In this document: piece after piece, positions 27,873 to 38,432 of the stretch
How the letters are laid out: every line of letters starts with the position of its first letter
Position numbering within the stretch: the stretch's first letter is position 1
NCBI GenBank assembly: GCA_017559505.1
Contig: JAFYSF010000009.1
Location: 1-64,000, forward strand
DNA length: 64,000 bases
Source of the DNA: Paludibacteraceae bacterium
GTDB lineage: Bacteria > Bacteroidota > Bacteroidia > Bacteroidales > Paludibacteraceae
Direction: 5' to 3'
Position numbers and translations under genes: made by a program
The notes under the pieces: model-generated
The model's database searches: none
Told to the model about the DNA's origin: nothing
Seen by the model: the letters and a program-made list of their open reading frames with translations, nothing else

Positions 27873-28404
27873 TAATCAAGGTATAAATATCTCTCAAATT
27901 TCTGCCATATCCATCATAATCAAGACCATATCCCACAATGAAATCATTAGGAATATTCATAGCAGCATAATCAATATTAAGCTCATATTTCAAAGCCTCA
28001 GGCTTAAAGAACAACGTAGCAATACGTATATCATCAGCACCAAGCGATTTCAATCGCTCAACCATACCATACATCGTGCGGCCCGAGTCAACAATATCTT
28101 CAATAATCACAATCGTGCGACCCTTCACCTCCTCATTCAATCCTATCAACTCTGTCACCTTGCCCGTACTCTCTGTTCCGCTATACGACGCAACTTTAAC
28201 AAACGAGAGTTGAGCCGGAATTTCCACTCGTTTCAGCAAATCTGACGCAAACATAAATGCGCCATTAAGCACGATAAGAAACAAAGGATTTTTACCTTCT
28301 AAGTCAGCATTCATCTTTTCAGCCACATTGTCAACTGCTTTCAACAATTCAGCCTCTGATATCGAAATACCGAATTTTTTATCTTTAAATGTTACCGTTT
28401 TCAT
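27862..28404 (-). CDS. hpt: Hypoxanthine (guanine) phosphoribosyltransferase
   Basis: The 180-aa purine salvage enzyme joins PRPP with hypoxanthine or guanine. The PRPP motif VIIEDIVDSGRTM lies at about residues 96-108; the hood segment (VKVASYSGTES) and the C-terminal GLDYDGYGRNLRDIY that contacts the base are present. Length fits the family. The last residues (INEE) and the stop are encoded within a heptamer repeat, so the very C-terminus may have shifted in this lineage. It is first of the hpt-adk-obgE-ychF series. A -7 element lies 41 bp upstream. Confidence 0.94.
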   Translation of the reverse strand: MKTVTFKDKKFGISISEAELLKAVDNVAEKMNADLEGKNPLFLIVLNGAFMFASDLLKRVEIPAQLSFVKVASYSGTESTGKVTELIGLNEEVKGRTIVIIEDIVDSGRTMYGMVERLKSLGADDIRIATLFFKPEALKYELNIDYAAMNIPNDFIVGYGLDYDGYGRNLRDIYTLINEE

Positions 28405-28444
28405 AGTATAAACTACAATATTATCTAATAAACAATATCTTTTG

Positions 28445-28452
28445 CAAAGATA
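28445..28452 (-). promoter_or_regulatory. -7 element before hpt
   Basis: The minus strand reads TATCTTTG, matching TAnnTTTG, 41 bp before the hpt ATG. The -33 side has no clear TTG at standard spacing. Confidence 0.5.
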
Positions 28453-28522
28453 CTACTTTTTTTTGAGATGTAAGGTATCTTTTTCGTAAATCTTTTTATA
28501 TACCTAATTTCTTCTTATCTTC

Positions 28523-28588
28523 AATATACTATAAATATACCATAAATATAGGATAAATATACTATAAATATATGATAAATATACTATA
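28523..28588. repeat. 11-bp tandem repeat (ATAAATATACT type), locus 1
   Basis: About six units of ATAAATATACT and its variants, preceded by a flank CTAATTTCTTCTTATCTTCA that is shared with the loci at 36309-36373 and 46468-46520 (the latter inverted). It lies in the hpt-topA divergent gap. The flank makes it a defined element and not random A/T sequence. Confidence 0.8.
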
Positions 28589-28612
28589 GTAATACCCGCG
28601 CAATAATTTCAA

Positions 28613-28835
28613 GGGGACTTCTATAAATTGCCTTGTAAATAAAATTTGAATTTTTAGTGAGTAGCTTATTAGTTTTTTATTTAGACTAATAGCGAGCTAT
28701 TTGGCTGAATAAAAAGCTAATAAGTTGCCACTAAAAAATAAATTTTATACAAGAGTTTTTGAACTTTAAAATAAAATTAATAAAACGGGGAACTATAAGT
28801 CTTGAACCGAAGGTGAAAAATTTATAGAAGTCCCC
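28613..28835. mobile_element. MITE-like element, copy 2
   Basis: This 223-bp unit has the same 17-bp terminal inverted repeats as 27009-27212 and is similar throughout. It carries an extra stretch of about 28 bp near the right end (28802-28820, containing CTTGAACCGAAGGTG) that matches a hairpin found in the 60.6-kb element. Flanks are TCAA and TTAA, so a target duplication is doubtful here. No coding capacity. Confidence 0.82.
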
Positions 28836-28870
28836 TTAATCTAATTTCGTTTAAGGTATTACCATGTAGA

Positions 28871-29076
28871 TAACGTCAGTTTGATACAAAACGCCGGAGG
28901 TAATCCGTGTCCTCCGTAGAGCGATTTTGACGCAGTCAAAGAGCGAATTGTTAAATCCGAACTAATGGTCTTTGAATCGAAGATGAAAAAAATGAGTAAA
29001 AATCTTTTAGATCTGTGTAATCTGTGGGAAATAAACAAAATTTTCCGTGCATTCCGTGAGAGATAAAAATCATATC
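28871..29076. repeat. Partial copy of the TTAACGTCAGTT element
   Basis: It is collinear with the reverse complement of 60606-61010, sharing TAACGTCAGTT, AGAGCGATTTTGACG, AGTCAAAGAGCGAATT, AATCCGAAC, ATCTGTG and CCGTGCATTCCGTGAGAGAT. It lacks the two large inserted hairpins of that copy and its right terminal repeat is incomplete. No gene lies in 28405-29328; the region is a stack of repeat families plus the two divergent promoters. Confidence 0.75.
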
Positions 29077-29130
29077 TATCTGTCTGTCTTTAAGGTTGTT
29101 TCTCGAAAAATAAAAATAAATTCTTGAAAA

Positions 29131-29163
29131 TTTTGTCAGAATGCAATTCTTTTTGTTACTTTG
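29131..29163 (+). promoter_or_regulatory. Putative topA promoter
   Basis: TTTTG at 29131-29135, a 20-bp spacer, then TTACTTTG at 29156-29163, one mismatch from TAnnTTTG. It predicts an untranslated leader of about 160 nt before the ATG at 29329. The leader's end has heptamer-like ACTTCAACATTCAC repeats. Confidence 0.5.
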
Positions 29164-29328
29164 CAAAAAATTTTGAAACCTATATTATATAATGTGAATT
29201 TTGAATATCGAGCATTATTATTTAAGAAAAAAGAAGTATTTCAAAAAATATTATCTATTTGAAAAATAATAATTTATATCCTTTAGCATTCATACTTCAA
29301 CATTCACATTTCAACACATATTTTGTTT

Positions 29329-31668
29329 ATGCAAAAAAATTTGGTAATTGTTGAGTCTCCTGCAAAAGCAAAGACTATTGAGAAATTTTTAGGAAAAGAC
29401 TATTGCGTAATGTCAAGTTTCGGGCACATTCGCGATCTAAAAGAAAAAGATTTTGGTATCGACATAGCAAAAAACTACGAACCCGACTATGTAATACCTG
29501 CCGATAAAAAGAAACTCGTTGCCGACCTACGCAAATCTGCCGAAGAAGCCGACATCGTTTGGTTAGCATCCGATGAAGACCGCGAGGGAGAAGCCATTGC
29601 TTGGCATCTTTATGAGGTTCTTGGGCTAAAAGACAAACAAACTCATCGTATTGTTTTTCACGAAATCACTCAAAACGCCATCCTTAATGCTATTGAAAAT
29701 CCTCGCGATATTGACCTAAATGTCGTTGATGCACAACAAGCACGTCGTGTTCTCGACCGCATCGTAGGTTTCGAACTCTCTCCAGTTCTTTGGCGTAAAA
29801 TCAAACCATCACTCTCTGCAGGTCGCGTTCAGTCTGTCACAGTTCGCTTAGTCGTTGAACGTGAACGCGAAATTCAACAATTCAATGCCGAAGCATCATT
29901 CCGCGTAGTTGCAACATTCAAGGTTAAAACCGAAAGCGGACAAGATGCCGAATTCAAAGCCGAGTTGCGCAATCGTTTCGCAACTGAAGCCGAAGCGAAG
30001 AAGTTCTTAGAAACAGCTGCATCAGCAAATTACACTGTCGAAAGCATCGAAACTCGCCCAACTCATCGCACTCCTGCAGCTCCATTCACCACATCAACAC
30101 TCCAACAAGAAGCATCTCGCAAATACGGCTTCCCTGTAGCCACCACCATGCGAGTTGCTCAGTCTCTATACGAAAGCGGAAAGATTACATACATGCGTAC
30201 CGACTCTGTCAACCTTTCCGATTTAGCTTTGAACACAGCAAAAGCCGAAATCTTAGAAATGGTGGGCGATAAATATTACAAACGTCGCAAGTACAACACC
30301 AAATCTAAAGGCGCACAAGAAGCTCACGAAGCCATACGTCCAACATATATCAATGTTCGCGAAATCGAAGGCACAGTGCAAGAACGCAAACTCTACGATC
30401 TCATTTGGAAACGTACTATTGCCAGCCAAATGGCTGATGCTGAGTTCGAAAAAACAACAGCAGTCATCAATATCGACAACTCTGACGAGAAATTCGTAGC
30501 GGTTGGCGAGGTGCTAAAATTCGATGGTTTCTTGAATGTTTATATGGAATCTACCGACGACGAAACATCGCAAGAGTCAGAAGGCATGCTCCCAAAATTA
30601 GCCGAAGGCAACACTCTCAACCTTGCAATGATGCAAGCTCAAGAACGCTTCACTCAACGACCAGCTCGCTACACTGAGGCTTCTCTCGTGCGCAAACTCG
30701 AAGAGTTAGGTATCGGACGCCCATCAACCTATGCGCCAACTATTTCTACTATCTTGGCTCGCGATTATGTTGAGAAAAAAGAAATTCAAAACGAGGCTCG
30801 TCCATACCGAGTTTTAACACTTAAGGCTGGAAAAATCAAGGAAGAAGATAAAGTCGAAAAAGCATCTATCGAGAAAGGAAAACTTTCACCAACTGATATA
30901 GGTATTGTTGTTAATGACTATCTTTTGGCAAACTTCCCTAACATCATGGATTATAACTTTACCGCACGCGTAGAGTTAGATTTCGATAAAATTGCAGAGG
31001 GACAACTCGAGTGGACTAAAAATATAGATAGTTTCTATACCCAATTCCATCCAAATGTCGAAGAGGCAATGCACTCTACAGGCAAGAAAGCAGGCGAACG
31101 CGAGCTAGGTCTTGACCCAGTTTCTGGTCGTCCTGTGTTTGTTAAGATTGGACGCTTTGGGCCTGTTGCTCAAATAGGTACAGCTTCTGATGAAGAAAAA
31201 CCAAAATTTGCATCTCTTCGCACAGGGCAATCTATGGAGTCCTTAACTCTCGAAGAAGCTCTCGAACTTTTCAAACTTCCTATCGATTTCGGTGAATACG
31301 AAGGTGAAGCTTTGAGTGTCGGAGTAGGTAAGTTTGGACCATACATTCGTCACGGAAAGTCTTATGTTTCAGTGCCAAAAGACGAAGATCCATTGACTAT
31401 TACTCGTGAGCGCGCAATCGAGCTTATTGCCGAGAAACGTCAAGCCGACAAAAATCGTGAAATCAAAAAATTCGAAGCAGAAGACATCCTTGTCTTGAAC
31501 GGACGTTTCGGTGCATATATCACCCATGCTGGCGAAAACTATAAGTTACCAAAAGGCACAGTAGCCGAAGACCTAACCCTCGAGCAATGCCAAGCAATTA
31601 TAGCCGACGAAGCCAACAAATCCAAAGGTGGCACCAAAAAGAAAGCCACCCGCACCAAGAAAAAATAA
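29329..31668 (+). CDS. topA: DNA topoisomerase I (type IA)
   Basis: The 779-aa enzyme relaxes negative supercoils. An ATG at 29329 is preferred to the in-frame TTG six bases earlier. The TOPRIM domain has VIVESPAKAKTIEKFLG near the start and the acidic DEDREGEAIAWH cluster. The active-site Tyr is in GKITYMRTDSVNLS, and the KIKPSLSAGRVQSVTVRLV and GIGRPSTYAPTIS motifs are intact. It lacks Cys4 zinc fingers; the C-terminus instead has topoisomerase C-terminal repeats (LGLDPVSGRPVFVKIGRFGP, SVGVGKFGPYIRHG, LNGRFGAYI) and a Lys-rich end. That layout is usual in Bacteroidota. It converges with recX. Confidence 0.96.
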   Translation: MQKNLVIVESPAKAKTIEKFLGKDYCVMSSFGHIRDLKEKDFGIDIAKNYEPDYVIPADKKKLVADLRKSAEEADIVWLASDEDREGEAIAWHLYEVLGLKDKQTHRIVFHEITQNAILNAIENPRDIDLNVVDAQQARRVLDRIVGFELSPVLWRKIKPSLSAGRVQSVTVRLVVEREREIQQFNAEASFRVVATFKVKTESGQDAEFKAELRNRFATEAEAKKFLETAASANYTVESIETRPTHRTPAAPFTTSTLQQEASRKYGFPVATTMRVAQSLYESGKITYMRTDSVNLSDLALNTAKAEILEMVGDKYYKRRKYNTKSKGAQEAHEAIRPTYINVREIEGTVQERKLYDLIWKRTIASQMADAEFEKTTAVINIDNSDEKFVAVGEVLKFDGFLNVYMESTDDETSQESEGMLPKLAEGNTLNLAMMQAQERFTQRPARYTEASLVRKLEELGIGRPSTYAPTISTILARDYVEKKEIQNEARPYRVLTLKAGKIKEEDKVEKASIEKGKLSPTDIGIVVNDYLLANFPNIMDYNFTARVELDFDKIAEGQLEWTKNIDSFYTQFHPNVEEAMHSTGKKAGERELGLDPVSGRPVFVKIGRFGPVAQIGTASDEEKPKFASLRTGQSMESLTLEEALELFKLPIDFGEYEGEALSVGVGKFGPYIRHGKSYVSVPKDEDPLTITRERAIELIAEKRQADKNREIKKFEAEDILVLNGRFGAYITHAGENYKLPKGTVAEDLTLEQCQAIIADEANKSKGGTKKKATRTKKK

Positions 31669-31698
31669 AAAAGGGAACTTTTTTCAAATCCCCTTTTC
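31665..31698. terminator. Weak convergent terminator between topA and recX
   Basis: AAAAGGGA and TCCCCTTTT can pair with a bulge and have A/T runs on both sides. It is the only structure in the 33-bp gap between the two convergent stops. Confidence 0.4.
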
Positions 31699-31701
31699 AG
31701 A

Positions 31702-32148
31702 TTATATAGTGTCTATAACTTTCGATATAGCGGACGATTCAAATCCGCGTGATTGGGCAAACTTAAATAGTTTGCCCTTTTTTTCATACTCTGATGAATA
31801 TTTTAGTGAACGCAATTTCTCTTTTAGCATCTGCTGCAATTTTTCAAGATACTCCTCTTCATCAATCAGTCCGAGAGCCATTTCAATCTCCTCATTGCCA
31901 ATATCTTTACTCCTAAGCATCATTCCAATTTTGTATTTTCCCCAATGATTGAAGCGGAATTTATCTTTCGTGTAACTATTTGCATAACGCTGATTATCAA
32001 TGTAGCGTTCTTCTATTAAATAGGTAATAATTTCATCTGCTTCTTCACTTGTGCCACCCCAAGTCAAGAGTTTTTCCCTAACTTCGCTCTCGCAATGCTC
32101 ACATTTCGAAGCGTATGTCGCTGCTTTATTTAGTAATTTGTCGTTCAT
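31702..32148 (-). CDS. recX: Regulatory protein RecX
   Basis: The 148-aa all-helical protein has the three-helix RecX repeats: KAATYASKCEHCESEVREKL, then EADEIITYLIEERYIDNQRYANSYTKDKFRFNHWG and the third repeat ending GFESSAISKVI. RecX binds RecA filaments and limits recombinase activity. recA itself is not nearby. Its start overlaps the prmC stop by 4 bp, so the two are translationally coupled. Confidence 0.9.
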   Translation of the reverse strand: MNDKLLNKAATYASKCEHCESEVREKLLTWGGTSEEADEIITYLIEERYIDNQRYANSYTKDKFRFNHWGKYKIGMMLRSKDIGNEEIEMALGLIDEEEYLEKLQQMLKEKLRSLKYSSEYEKKGKLFKFAQSRGFESSAISKVIDTI

Positions 32149-32948
32149 AATGTCGCTTTTATCATTCTCGCATTTCCATTGATATCTTCTCTCAATTCCA
32201 CATTTTTATATCCCATTGCTATAAGCAAATCGCAAGTTTCTTGACTAAGATATTGATTTATTTCAAAATATAAAGCCCCATCTTTTTCAAGATGCGATAA
32301 TCCAAATTCTCCAATTGCGCGATAAAAAATCAGTGGGTCTTCATTCGATACAAATAAAGCTATATGAGGGTCATACTCAAGTACATTTGCCTCCATTTTT
32401 GCCTTTTCACATTCACGTACGTATGGTGGATTACTCACTATTACTGCATATTTTTCTCTTGCCACACAATGTTCATTATCCATATTTAATATATCCCCTT
32501 CGGTAAAATCCACATTTCCCACCTCCAACATCTCTGCATTTTCGTGTGCCAAGCTCAATGCATCTATTGATATATCCAATGCTGTCACTTTTGCCAATGG
32601 CAATTCTTTAGCCAGCGACAAGGCTATACATCCCGTTCCCGTCCCTATATCTAATATTGTGCATTGTGCATTGTGCATTGATATAATCCAATCCACCAAC
32701 TCCTCAGTCTCTGGTCGAGGCACGAGAGCCCTCCTATCGCATTTAAATTTTCGCCCATAAAATTCGCTATACCCCAATATATGTTGTATTGGCTCATTAT
32801 TTTGCAATCTCACAATAGCCTCATCAAACCATGTCTGCTGTTCTTCTGTAAGTTGCAAATTAGGCTCTGCTAACAATTGAACGGTTGACAAGCCAGTTAT
32901 ATGGCTCATCAACAACCTTTTTATATATGGAGTAATCTCTTGTCCCAT
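32145..32948 (-). CDS. prmC: Peptide chain release factor N5-glutamine methyltransferase
   Basis: It methylates the GGQ glutamine of release factors RF1/RF2 using SAM. It has an N-terminal helical domain (to about residue 80), then a Rossmann methyltransferase with ILDIGTGTGCIALSLA and the hallmark NPPYV. The start at 32948 (MGQEITPYIKRLL) fits the family; an ATG at 32972 would add eight residues from sequence next to a heptamer array. Inside the gene, ATTGTGC heptamers (32655-32680) encode SMHNAQCTI just before the SAM-binding strand. recX follows with a 4-bp overlap. Confidence 0.92.
   Translation of the reverse strand: MGQEITPYIKRLLMSHITGLSTVQLLAEPNLQLTEEQQTWFDEAIVRLQNNEPIQHILGYSEFYGRKFKCDRRALVPRPETEELVDWIISMHNAQCTILDIGTGTGCIALSLAKELPLAKVTALDISIDALSLAHENAEMLEVGNVDFTEGDILNMDNEHCVAREKYAVIVSNPPYVRECEKAKMEANVLEYDPHIALFVSNEDPLIFYRAIGEFGLSHLEKDGALYFEINQYLSQETCDLLIAMGYKNVELREDINGNARMIKATL
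32655..32680. repeat. 7-bp repeat inside prmC
   Basis: Three and a half copies of ATTGTGC, the inverse of the ATGCACA-type heptamers seen between genes at 51541-51570 and 57653-57706, are read in frame and encode an expanded loop. Confidence 0.8.
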
Positions 32949-32969
32949 GTCTATAAAAAATGCATAACC

Positions 32970-33004
32970 CATAAATTATGAATTATGCATTATAAATTAT
33001 GCGT
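32970..33004. repeat. 7-bp tandem repeat (ATTATGC type)
   Basis: Heptamers AATTATG/CATTATA fill the gap between dnaN and prmC. Confidence 0.75.
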
Positions 33005-33012
33005 TAAAGTGA

Positions 33013-34137
33013 TTATTCGTTAATAAGCATAGGCATCAACAATGTGAGCATATCTTCATTTTCTTCATTTTCAAGAGGAAGGATAATGCCAGCACGTGAT
33101 GGATCTGCGAGTTGAAGACGTACTTCATTGCTTGATATACCATTAAGAATATCAATCAAAAGAGGAGCTTTGAAACCAATATTGATAGGTTCGCCTTCAA
33201 ATTGACAAGGAATGGTTTCTTGTGCAGAAATACTGAAATCAATATCTTGAGCTGATAGAGTCATTTTACCTGTTGAAATGCTCAATTTAACGAGATAAGT
33301 ACCTTGATTAGCAAATGCGATGATACGTTTAATTGAGCTAATAAATTGGTGGCGGTCAAGGATGATTTCGTATGGGTTATTTTGTGGAATAACGCCATTA
33401 TAATTAGGAAAACGACCTTCGATTTGGCGACAAATCATGTGATATGTAGGCATTTCGAAGATAATATTTTTGTCATCAAAGCTTACACGCACTTCGCCTT
33501 TTTCGCTTGCTACAAGGTTTTTAACCATATTTGCAGCTTTACGAGGCAGAATAAACGAAGCTTCCGACTCTGTTTGAACAGTATTATTGTTTAGGCGCAC
33601 AAGTTTGTGAGCGTCAGTTGCCACAAAAGTAACACCGTTATTGCTAAAGTGGAAGAAAATACCTGTCATTGTAGGACGAAGGTCTTCTGTTGCTGCTGCA
33701 AATGCTGTTTTGCTTACGCCTGCGCCGAGCACACCTGCATCAATTGTGCATTTAAAGTTTTCTTCTTTCAATGCTGGTGCTTTAGGGTATTCATTTCCAT
33801 TTTGACCGATAAAGTTATAATTACCTGTTTCTGTGCGGAATACAACAGCCAAGTTTTCTGGGTTAATATCGAAGCAAAGTGGTTGTTCTGGGAATTCTTT
33901 GAGCGAATCCATCAAAAGTTTTGCAGGCAATGCAATTGTTATATCGCCCTCTTGATTATCAATTTCAAGAGAAGTTGTAAGTGTAGTTTCGAGGTCGGAA
34001 GCTGTGATAGTAAGCTTATTGCCATTTACTTGGAGAAGGAAGTTGTCCAAAATGGCCATAGTGTTTTTTGAGCTTATCACTTTGCCCACCATTTGTAGGC
34101 GACTAAGAAGCAATGAACTTGATACCGTAAATTTCAT
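33013..34137 (-). CDS. dnaN: DNA polymerase III beta subunit (sliding clamp)
   Basis: The 374-aa protein dimerises into the ring that tethers DNA polymerase III to DNA. It starts MKFTVSSSLLLSRLQMVGKV and carries the three clamp domains of similar fold: about residues 1-120 (GDITIALPAKLLMDSLKEFP), 130-245 (LRPTMTGIFFHF, ATDAHKLVR) and 250-374, ending in EDMLTLLMPMLIN, equivalent to the C-terminal cleft strand. It lies 66 bp after the gyrB stop on the same strand, and the 7-bp repeat in the gap is the only break. Order gyrB-dnaN-prmC-recX on one strand suggests at least partial co-transcription. Confidence 0.96.
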   Translation of the reverse strand: MKFTVSSSLLLSRLQMVGKVISSKNTMAILDNFLLQVNGNKLTITASDLETTLTTSLEIDNQEGDITIALPAKLLMDSLKEFPEQPLCFDINPENLAVVFRTETGNYNFIGQNGNEYPKAPALKEENFKCTIDAGVLGAGVSKTAFAAATEDLRPTMTGIFFHFSNNGVTFVATDAHKLVRLNNNTVQTESEASFILPRKAANMVKNLVASEKGEVRVSFDDKNIIFEMPTYHMICRQIEGRFPNYNGVIPQNNPYEIILDRHQFISSIKRIIAFANQGTYLVKLSISTGKMTLSAQDIDFSISAQETIPCQFEGEPINIGFKAPLLIDILNGISSNEVRLQLADPSRAGIILPLENEENEDMLTLLMPMLINE

Positions 34138-34169
34138 ATATTCTATAGTTTAAAATGTTAATAATCAAA

Positions 34170-34203
34170 TCTGTACTCTGTTATCTGTAATCTGTACTCT
34201 AAA
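34170..34203. repeat. 7-bp tandem repeat (CTGTAAT/CTGTACT type)
   Basis: Five heptamers lie in the gyrB-dnaN gap. The same unit, inverted, occurs within the glycosyltransferase coding sequence at about 49405-49433. Confidence 0.8.
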
Positions 34204-36177
<1,974 letters not shown>

Positions 36178-36221
36178 TTAGTTTTTTAAACTGAAAAACA
36201 TGAAATGTCTATTTTAACTTA

Positions 36222-36252
36222 CAAATGTAGCAATTTTTTTTGAATTATGCAA
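36222..36252 (-). promoter_or_regulatory. gyrB promoter
   Basis: The minus strand has TTG (36252-36250), exactly 20 bp, then TACATTTG (36229-36222). It lies 60 bp before the ATG and is a full match to the Bacteroidota promoter pattern. Confidence 0.75.
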
Positions 36253-36308
36253 GTATTTTCGCCTAAAAAAATCAAAAAATCTATTACTTAATTTCTCCTT
36301 ATCTTTAA

Positions 36309-36373
36309 CATAGTATAAATATACTATAAATATATGATAAATATACTATAAACATACTATAAATATACTATAA
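36309..36373. repeat. 11-bp tandem repeat, locus 2
   Basis: Units ATAAATATACT and close variants, preceded by CTTAATTTCTCCTTATCTTTA, the same flank as locus 1 at 28523-28588. It lies between the divergent gyrB and chromate-transporter promoters. Confidence 0.8.
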
Positions 36374-36429
36374 CCTTATCTGCTCTTTTAGTTTCATTTC
36401 TCATTCCGCATTTCTCATTGATTTACCTA

Positions 36430-36460
36430 TTGCACAACTAAAATATTTTTTGTACTTTTG
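36430..36460 (+). promoter_or_regulatory. Promoter of the chromate-transporter operon
   Basis: TTG at 36430-36432, 20 bp, then TACTTTTG at 36453-36460. The predicted start near 36467 excludes the upstream in-frame codon at 36458 and supports translation from 36485. Confidence 0.7.
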
Positions 36461-36484
36461 TGCTGTTTTTATATTGGGTGTATT

Positions 36485-37033
36485 ATGTTTTGGCAACTCT
36501 TCACTTCGTTTATGAAAATTGGAGCTTTCACCATTGGTGGAGGCTATGCGATGTTGCCTATTATCGAAGCCGAAGTTGTCACTAAGCGTCAGTGGATTAC
36601 GTCAGAGGATTTTCTCGATATGGTCGTTCTTGCACAAACTGCTCCAGGCATTCTTGCCATGAATATTTCCATCCTTGTTGGCGAAAAAATAGCGGGCAAG
36701 CGTGGTGCTGTTGTCAGTGCTTTAGGTGCGGGACTTCCATCTTTCATTGCGATTCTCGTCTTTGCGATGTTTCTCAATCAGTTTCAGGACAATGAATATG
36801 TGGCTCGTGCTTTTCGTGCTATTCGTCCTGCTGTCATTGCTCTCATTGCAGTCCCTGTATTCAAACTTGCCAAAACTGCTAAAATTACCCTAAAAACCGT
36901 CTGGATACCAATCCTTACAGCCCTACTAATTTGGCTCCTTGGCGTATCCCCAATCTGGATTATTCTCGTTGCTATTGTTAGTGGATTGCTAATTCGAATA
37001 TTAAAAGACAAGAAACAAAGACCACATTCCTAA
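36485..37033 (+). CDS. Chromate transporter family protein, subunit 1
   Basis: The 182-aa integral membrane protein holds one CHR domain. It begins MFWQLFTSFMKIGAFTIGGG with the GGGYAMLP signature, then QWITSEDFLDMVVLAQTAPG and FVVAxG-like helices; about five or six membrane segments. Short CHR proteins are encoded in pairs and form a heterodimer in the inner membrane; chromate or sulfate exchange is the family function, but many Bacteroidota copies have no tested substrate. The partner follows after 19 bp, joined by ATTCCTA heptamers. Confidence 0.88.
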   Translation: MFWQLFTSFMKIGAFTIGGGYAMLPIIEAEVVTKRQWITSEDFLDMVVLAQTAPGILAMNISILVGEKIAGKRGAVVSALGAGLPSFIAILVFAMFLNQFQDNEYVARAFRAIRPAVIALIAVPVFKLAKTAKITLKTVWIPILTALLIWLLGVSPIWIILVAIVSGLLIRILKDKKQRPHS

Positions 37034-37052
37034 TTCCTAACTCCTCATTGCA

Positions 37053-37589
37053 ATGATTTATTTACAATTATTCATAACATTCTTCAAGATAGGACTTTTC
37101 GGTTTCGGAGGCGGAGCCGCAATGCTCTCTCTCATACAATTTGAAGTGGTAGAGCATTACGGGTGGATTACTGCTTCCGAGTTTACCAATATGGTGGCTA
37201 TCAGTCAAATCACTCCGGGGCCTATTGGCATCAACTGCGCCACCTATGCAGGCTATCTTGCCACAGGCAATGCCTTTGGCTCTGCTATTGCTACATTTGC
37301 ACTTGTTTTGCCTTCGTTCATCATAATGATGCTTTTGATTGCCTTCATGGCAAAGAAAAAGGACAATAAATATATCGATAGCGTTATGCGCATTTTGCGT
37401 CCCGTAGTTATCGGACTCATTGCCGCAGCTGCACTTCTTCTCATCACCGAAGAAACCTTTGGCGCAGGCTATCGCGATTGGACAGCATGGCTCATCTTCA
37501 TTGCAGCCTTCATCGTCACCAAATGGCTCAAACTAAGTCCAATCCTAATGATCCTCTCTGCCGCTGTAGTAGGGCTGATTATTTATTAG
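37053..37589 (+). CDS. Chromate transporter family protein, subunit 2
   Basis: The 178-aa CHR-domain membrane protein pairs with the preceding gene: FKIGLFGFGGGAAMLSLIQ at the start, WITASEFTNMVAISQITPGP, then hydrophobic helices to the end. The SQITPGPIGIN stretch is the conserved loop of the second half of full-length ChrA. In one-gene ChrA these two domains are fused, so the operon recreates the full transporter. The gap after it (37590-37657) holds short CTAG-bearing near-repeats only. Confidence 0.88.
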   Translation: MIYLQLFITFFKIGLFGFGGGAAMLSLIQFEVVEHYGWITASEFTNMVAISQITPGPIGINCATYAGYLATGNAFGSAIATFALVLPSFIIMMLLIAFMAKKKDNKYIDSVMRILRPVVIGLIAAAALLLITEETFGAGYRDWTAWLIFIAAFIVTKWLKLSPILMILSAAVVGLIIY

Positions 37590-37657
37590 ATTGATCTAGT
37601 ATTAAATTAATCTAGGATATCTAGTTTATCTAGATTTTCTAGAATATCTATAAAAAA

Positions 37658-38392
37658 ATGCAAAATTGGAAAGAGCGTACAATACTCATGTTTGGCGATG
37701 AATCCGTTCAAAAACTCGCCAAATCCAACGTCCTTGTAGTCGGAGTTGGAGGCGTTGGCGCATACGCCGCCGAGATGCTTGTGCGCTCTGGTGTTGGCCA
37801 CCTCACTCTTGTCGATGGCGATGTAGTTAGTGACACCAATCGCAATCGCCAACTCATAGCTCTAAAATCTACTGTTGGACGTTCAAAGGTCGAGGTACTT
37901 GCCGAGCGTTTACTTGATATAAATCCTGACGTAAAACTCCGATTAATTCACGAATATTTGCGTGATGAACGCACTATCGAAGTCCTCGAAAGTGAGCCCT
38001 ACGATTATGTAATTGATGCTATCGACACACTTGCTCCGAAGGTCTATCTTCTTCATCAAGCGGTTGAACGTAATATCTCTATTGCAAGCAGTATGGGTTC
38101 TGGTGGTAAGCTCGACCCAACTCAAGTGAAAATTGATGATATCTCTAAATCTGATTATTGCAAACTTGCCCGCATGGTCCGTAAGCGTCTGCACAAATTA
38201 GGCGTACGAAAGGGCATAACAGTAGTATATTCTGCCGAAGTAGTTGCTCGTGAACGAGTTGAAATCACTGAAGGCGAACAAAACAAAAAATCCAACGTAG
38301 GCACAGTCAGCTATATGCCAGCCATTTTCGGCTGTTGCCTCGCCTCACACGTCATCCGTCAACTAACAACAAAAAATAACACGTCTAATTAA
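37658..38392 (+). CDS. tcdA: tRNA threonylcarbamoyladenosine dehydratase
   Basis: The 244-aa ThiF/E1-like enzyme cyclises t6A37 of tRNA to ct6A in an ATP-dependent step. It has the ATP-binding VVGVGGVGAYAAEMLVRSGV, the DGDVVSDTNRNRQLIAL segment with the conserved Arg/Gln, DAIDTLAPK and SMGSGGKLDPTQ. It ends at the CsdL-like length, without the ubiquitin-activating Cys domain. Note that tsaE, which acts earlier in t6A synthesis, lies at 45915-46319. It starts a short run with the LolD-like gene. Confidence 0.9.
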   Translation: MQNWKERTILMFGDESVQKLAKSNVLVVGVGGVGAYAAEMLVRSGVGHLTLVDGDVVSDTNRNRQLIALKSTVGRSKVEVLAERLLDINPDVKLRLIHEYLRDERTIEVLESEPYDYVIDAIDTLAPKVYLLHQAVERNISIASSMGSGGKLDPTQVKIDDISKSDYCKLARMVRKRLHKLGVRKGITVVYSAEVVARERVEITEGEQNKKSNVGTVSYMPAIFGCCLASHVIRQLTTKNNTSN

Positions 38393-38432
38393 TCTTATTG
38401 GACTAATTTGCCTAATTTGACTAATTACAATT

